NCBI GenBank assembly: GCA_004151065.3
Contig: NWUY0300005568.1
Location: 90,871-100,977, forward strand
Length of the DNA stretch: 10,107 bases
Direction: 5' to 3'
From: Larix sibirica
Taxonomy: Eukaryota > Streptophyta > Pinopsida > Pinales > Pinaceae
Below, piece after piece: positions 8,836 to 10,107 of the stretch. The translations under genes and the position numbers were made by a program. Positions within the stretch are counted from its first letter, which is position 1; each line of letters starts with the position of its first letter. Under the pieces are notes generated by a model. The model ran no database searches and was not told the origin of the DNA. It saw only the letters and a list, made by a program, of their open reading frames with translations.

Positions 8836-10068
8836 AAATAATCCAATGTACACATCACTGATTTTCATAGTCTACATTATGTTTTACCAATATTAAAGCA
8901 TAAACCTTTACCTCTAGGTATATGGTAATAAAATATTATAATTCAAAATACTACTTGCACAAATCTTCCATCCAAGATTCATTCTATTATTAGAAGGTAT
9001 TTCTCAAGCTTTTAATTGCCATACGTATCTTAAAATTATTTTAGCTTTTAATAACCCATTAGATCATAAGACATATGCCTTTTAGATATGGTATTAGGTT
9101 TCAGGTGTAACTTTATACTTTGCACATAATTTATTCCAAGAGTAAATCTAGACTAAATTTCCAGTAGAGGTTATTTTAATCCCTAAATTATAAAAGGTAG
9201 TTCTTGTTTCAAGAGTTATATCTTAAATAACTTGCTGCCCCACATATATATATATAATACGTATAAACACGAAATAAAAATAGTATCTCAAGAACCCAAT
9301 TACAAAGCACATAAACAAAATCTGGGGTGCTTAATGTTTAGATTATTTCTTAGCGTCCAAACGCATGCAGCAGTTATGAAAAACTGAGACTAAGCCTTTT
9401 TAGCACCAGCGTCTATGATAAATAAAAAGACGATGAAAAATAATTAAAACCGAAATTAATGTTCGATCAATCCAAAGCATATCCGAGGCAGCTTGCCAGG
9501 TTTTAAATTTGAGAATACGATAGTCTACGTCTTTTTAGCGTTGTAATCTTAGTCCAGACAACTAGATCCCAAAGCCTATATTGTGCTGCTCAATCTTTCT
9601 TTTTAACAAGAGAACGAACTTGTAAAGAGAGCCATCCTACAAAAAATGAAATGAACACAATTCTAAGGACGAGATCCATTATACTATTTTTGAAAGGAGT
9701 CAAACAAGAACAAGCCCTACCTAGCCGTCATTACTGTATTTTAAAGAAATCATGAACCTCGGATCGAGGAATGAGTAAAGATCGAACTACTGCCACTCTC
9801 TCGATTTCTCTCTTCTCCTATCTAAGATCACTAACGAGCCTATTTTCGCATAGACATTCCAGGTAAGACAACATAAAGGCAAATTTATCAAACTAAAGAA
9901 GGGATCGTGGTCTTTCACAACGACAATCAGAGTATATCTATAATTTAATAATGCTATCCATAACAATAACAGAAATCACGGGCGATCGGTTTATAACACT
10001 AAGTCGAGAATGTGTATTCGTGTAATGAACCATAGTGCAGAGATCTTCAAATACAAAATATCTACCCC
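8836..10068. other. Gene-free flank, becoming CpG-richer to the right
   Basis: No open frame or RNA gene is evident. An (AT) run of 13 bases lies at 9244-9256. Several TTAGCGTC/CGTCTTTTTAGCG-like motifs occur between 9350 and 9545. From 9301 to the window end I count 27 CpG in 807 bases, against five in 3421-4440. A pyrimidine-rich tract lies at 9791-9822 (TCTCTCGATTTCTCTCTTCTC core). This resembles single-copy DNA beside a gene more than the methylation-decayed repeats to its left. Confidence 0.4.
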
Positions 10069-10077
10069 TATATAAAT
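10069..10077 (+). promoter_or_regulatory. Candidate core promoter (TATA box) at window edge
   Basis: TATATAAAT preceded by CCCC is a close match to plant TATA boxes. The bases about 30 downstream (CCTCAACAAA, 10096-10105) would make a normal CA-type initiator. It lies in the CpG-richer flank rather than in a recognised transposon. No gene body is visible, since the window ends here, so the call depends on what follows. Confidence 0.35.
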
Positions 10078-10107
10078 GCAACAAGAAGTAATCGCCTCAA
10101 CAAATAA

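Overview
The window looks like AT-rich, repeat-dominated nuclear DNA from a flowering plant. The support is a Ty3/gypsy-type LTR retrotransposon with a tRNA-Asp-like primer-binding site, a tRNA-derived SINE-like unit and a piece of a Ty1/copia-type LTR. The species cannot be named from the sequence. There is no intact protein-coding gene: the longest open frames are under 90 codons, and most look like chance frames in AT-rich DNA.

Layout. Bases 1-1187 hold no gene; the part near 890-1080 has the look of a decayed LTR. A SINE-like unit follows at about 1188-1388, then a two-copy imperfect direct repeat (1527-1771). Bases 1772-3049 are unrecognised AT-rich sequence with one 15-bp tandem duplication. 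The main feature is a long-terminal-repeat element on the minus strand, from 3050 to at least 8651. Its 3' LTR is complete (3050-5232, 2,183 bp, bounded by TGTCA...TGACA). A polypurine tract (5233-5241) and an internal region of 3,058 bp follow, with a decayed tRNA-Asp-type primer-binding site at 8269-8286. Only the last 361 bp of the 5' LTR is present (8291-8651). It stops at an N (8652), where copia-LTR-like sequence begins.

The internal region has no recognisable gag, protease, reverse transcriptase, RNase H or integrase. It carries two broken minus-strand reading-frame remnants of unknown family (7297-7849 and about 5386-5904), a strong hairpin (5916-5956) and a thrice-repeated GTACYGAAAC decamer. 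Long LTRs around a pol-less internal region fit a LARD-like non-autonomous retrotransposon, or an internally deleted relative of an autonomous element. By-eye LTR divergence of about 14%, in-frame stops and C-to-T type decay of the primer-binding site point to an old, methylated, inactive copy.

From about 9300 to the right edge the sequence changes: CpG is about six times denser than inside the LTR, and a good TATA box lies 30 bases from the end. This edge may be the flank of a gene that starts outside the window.
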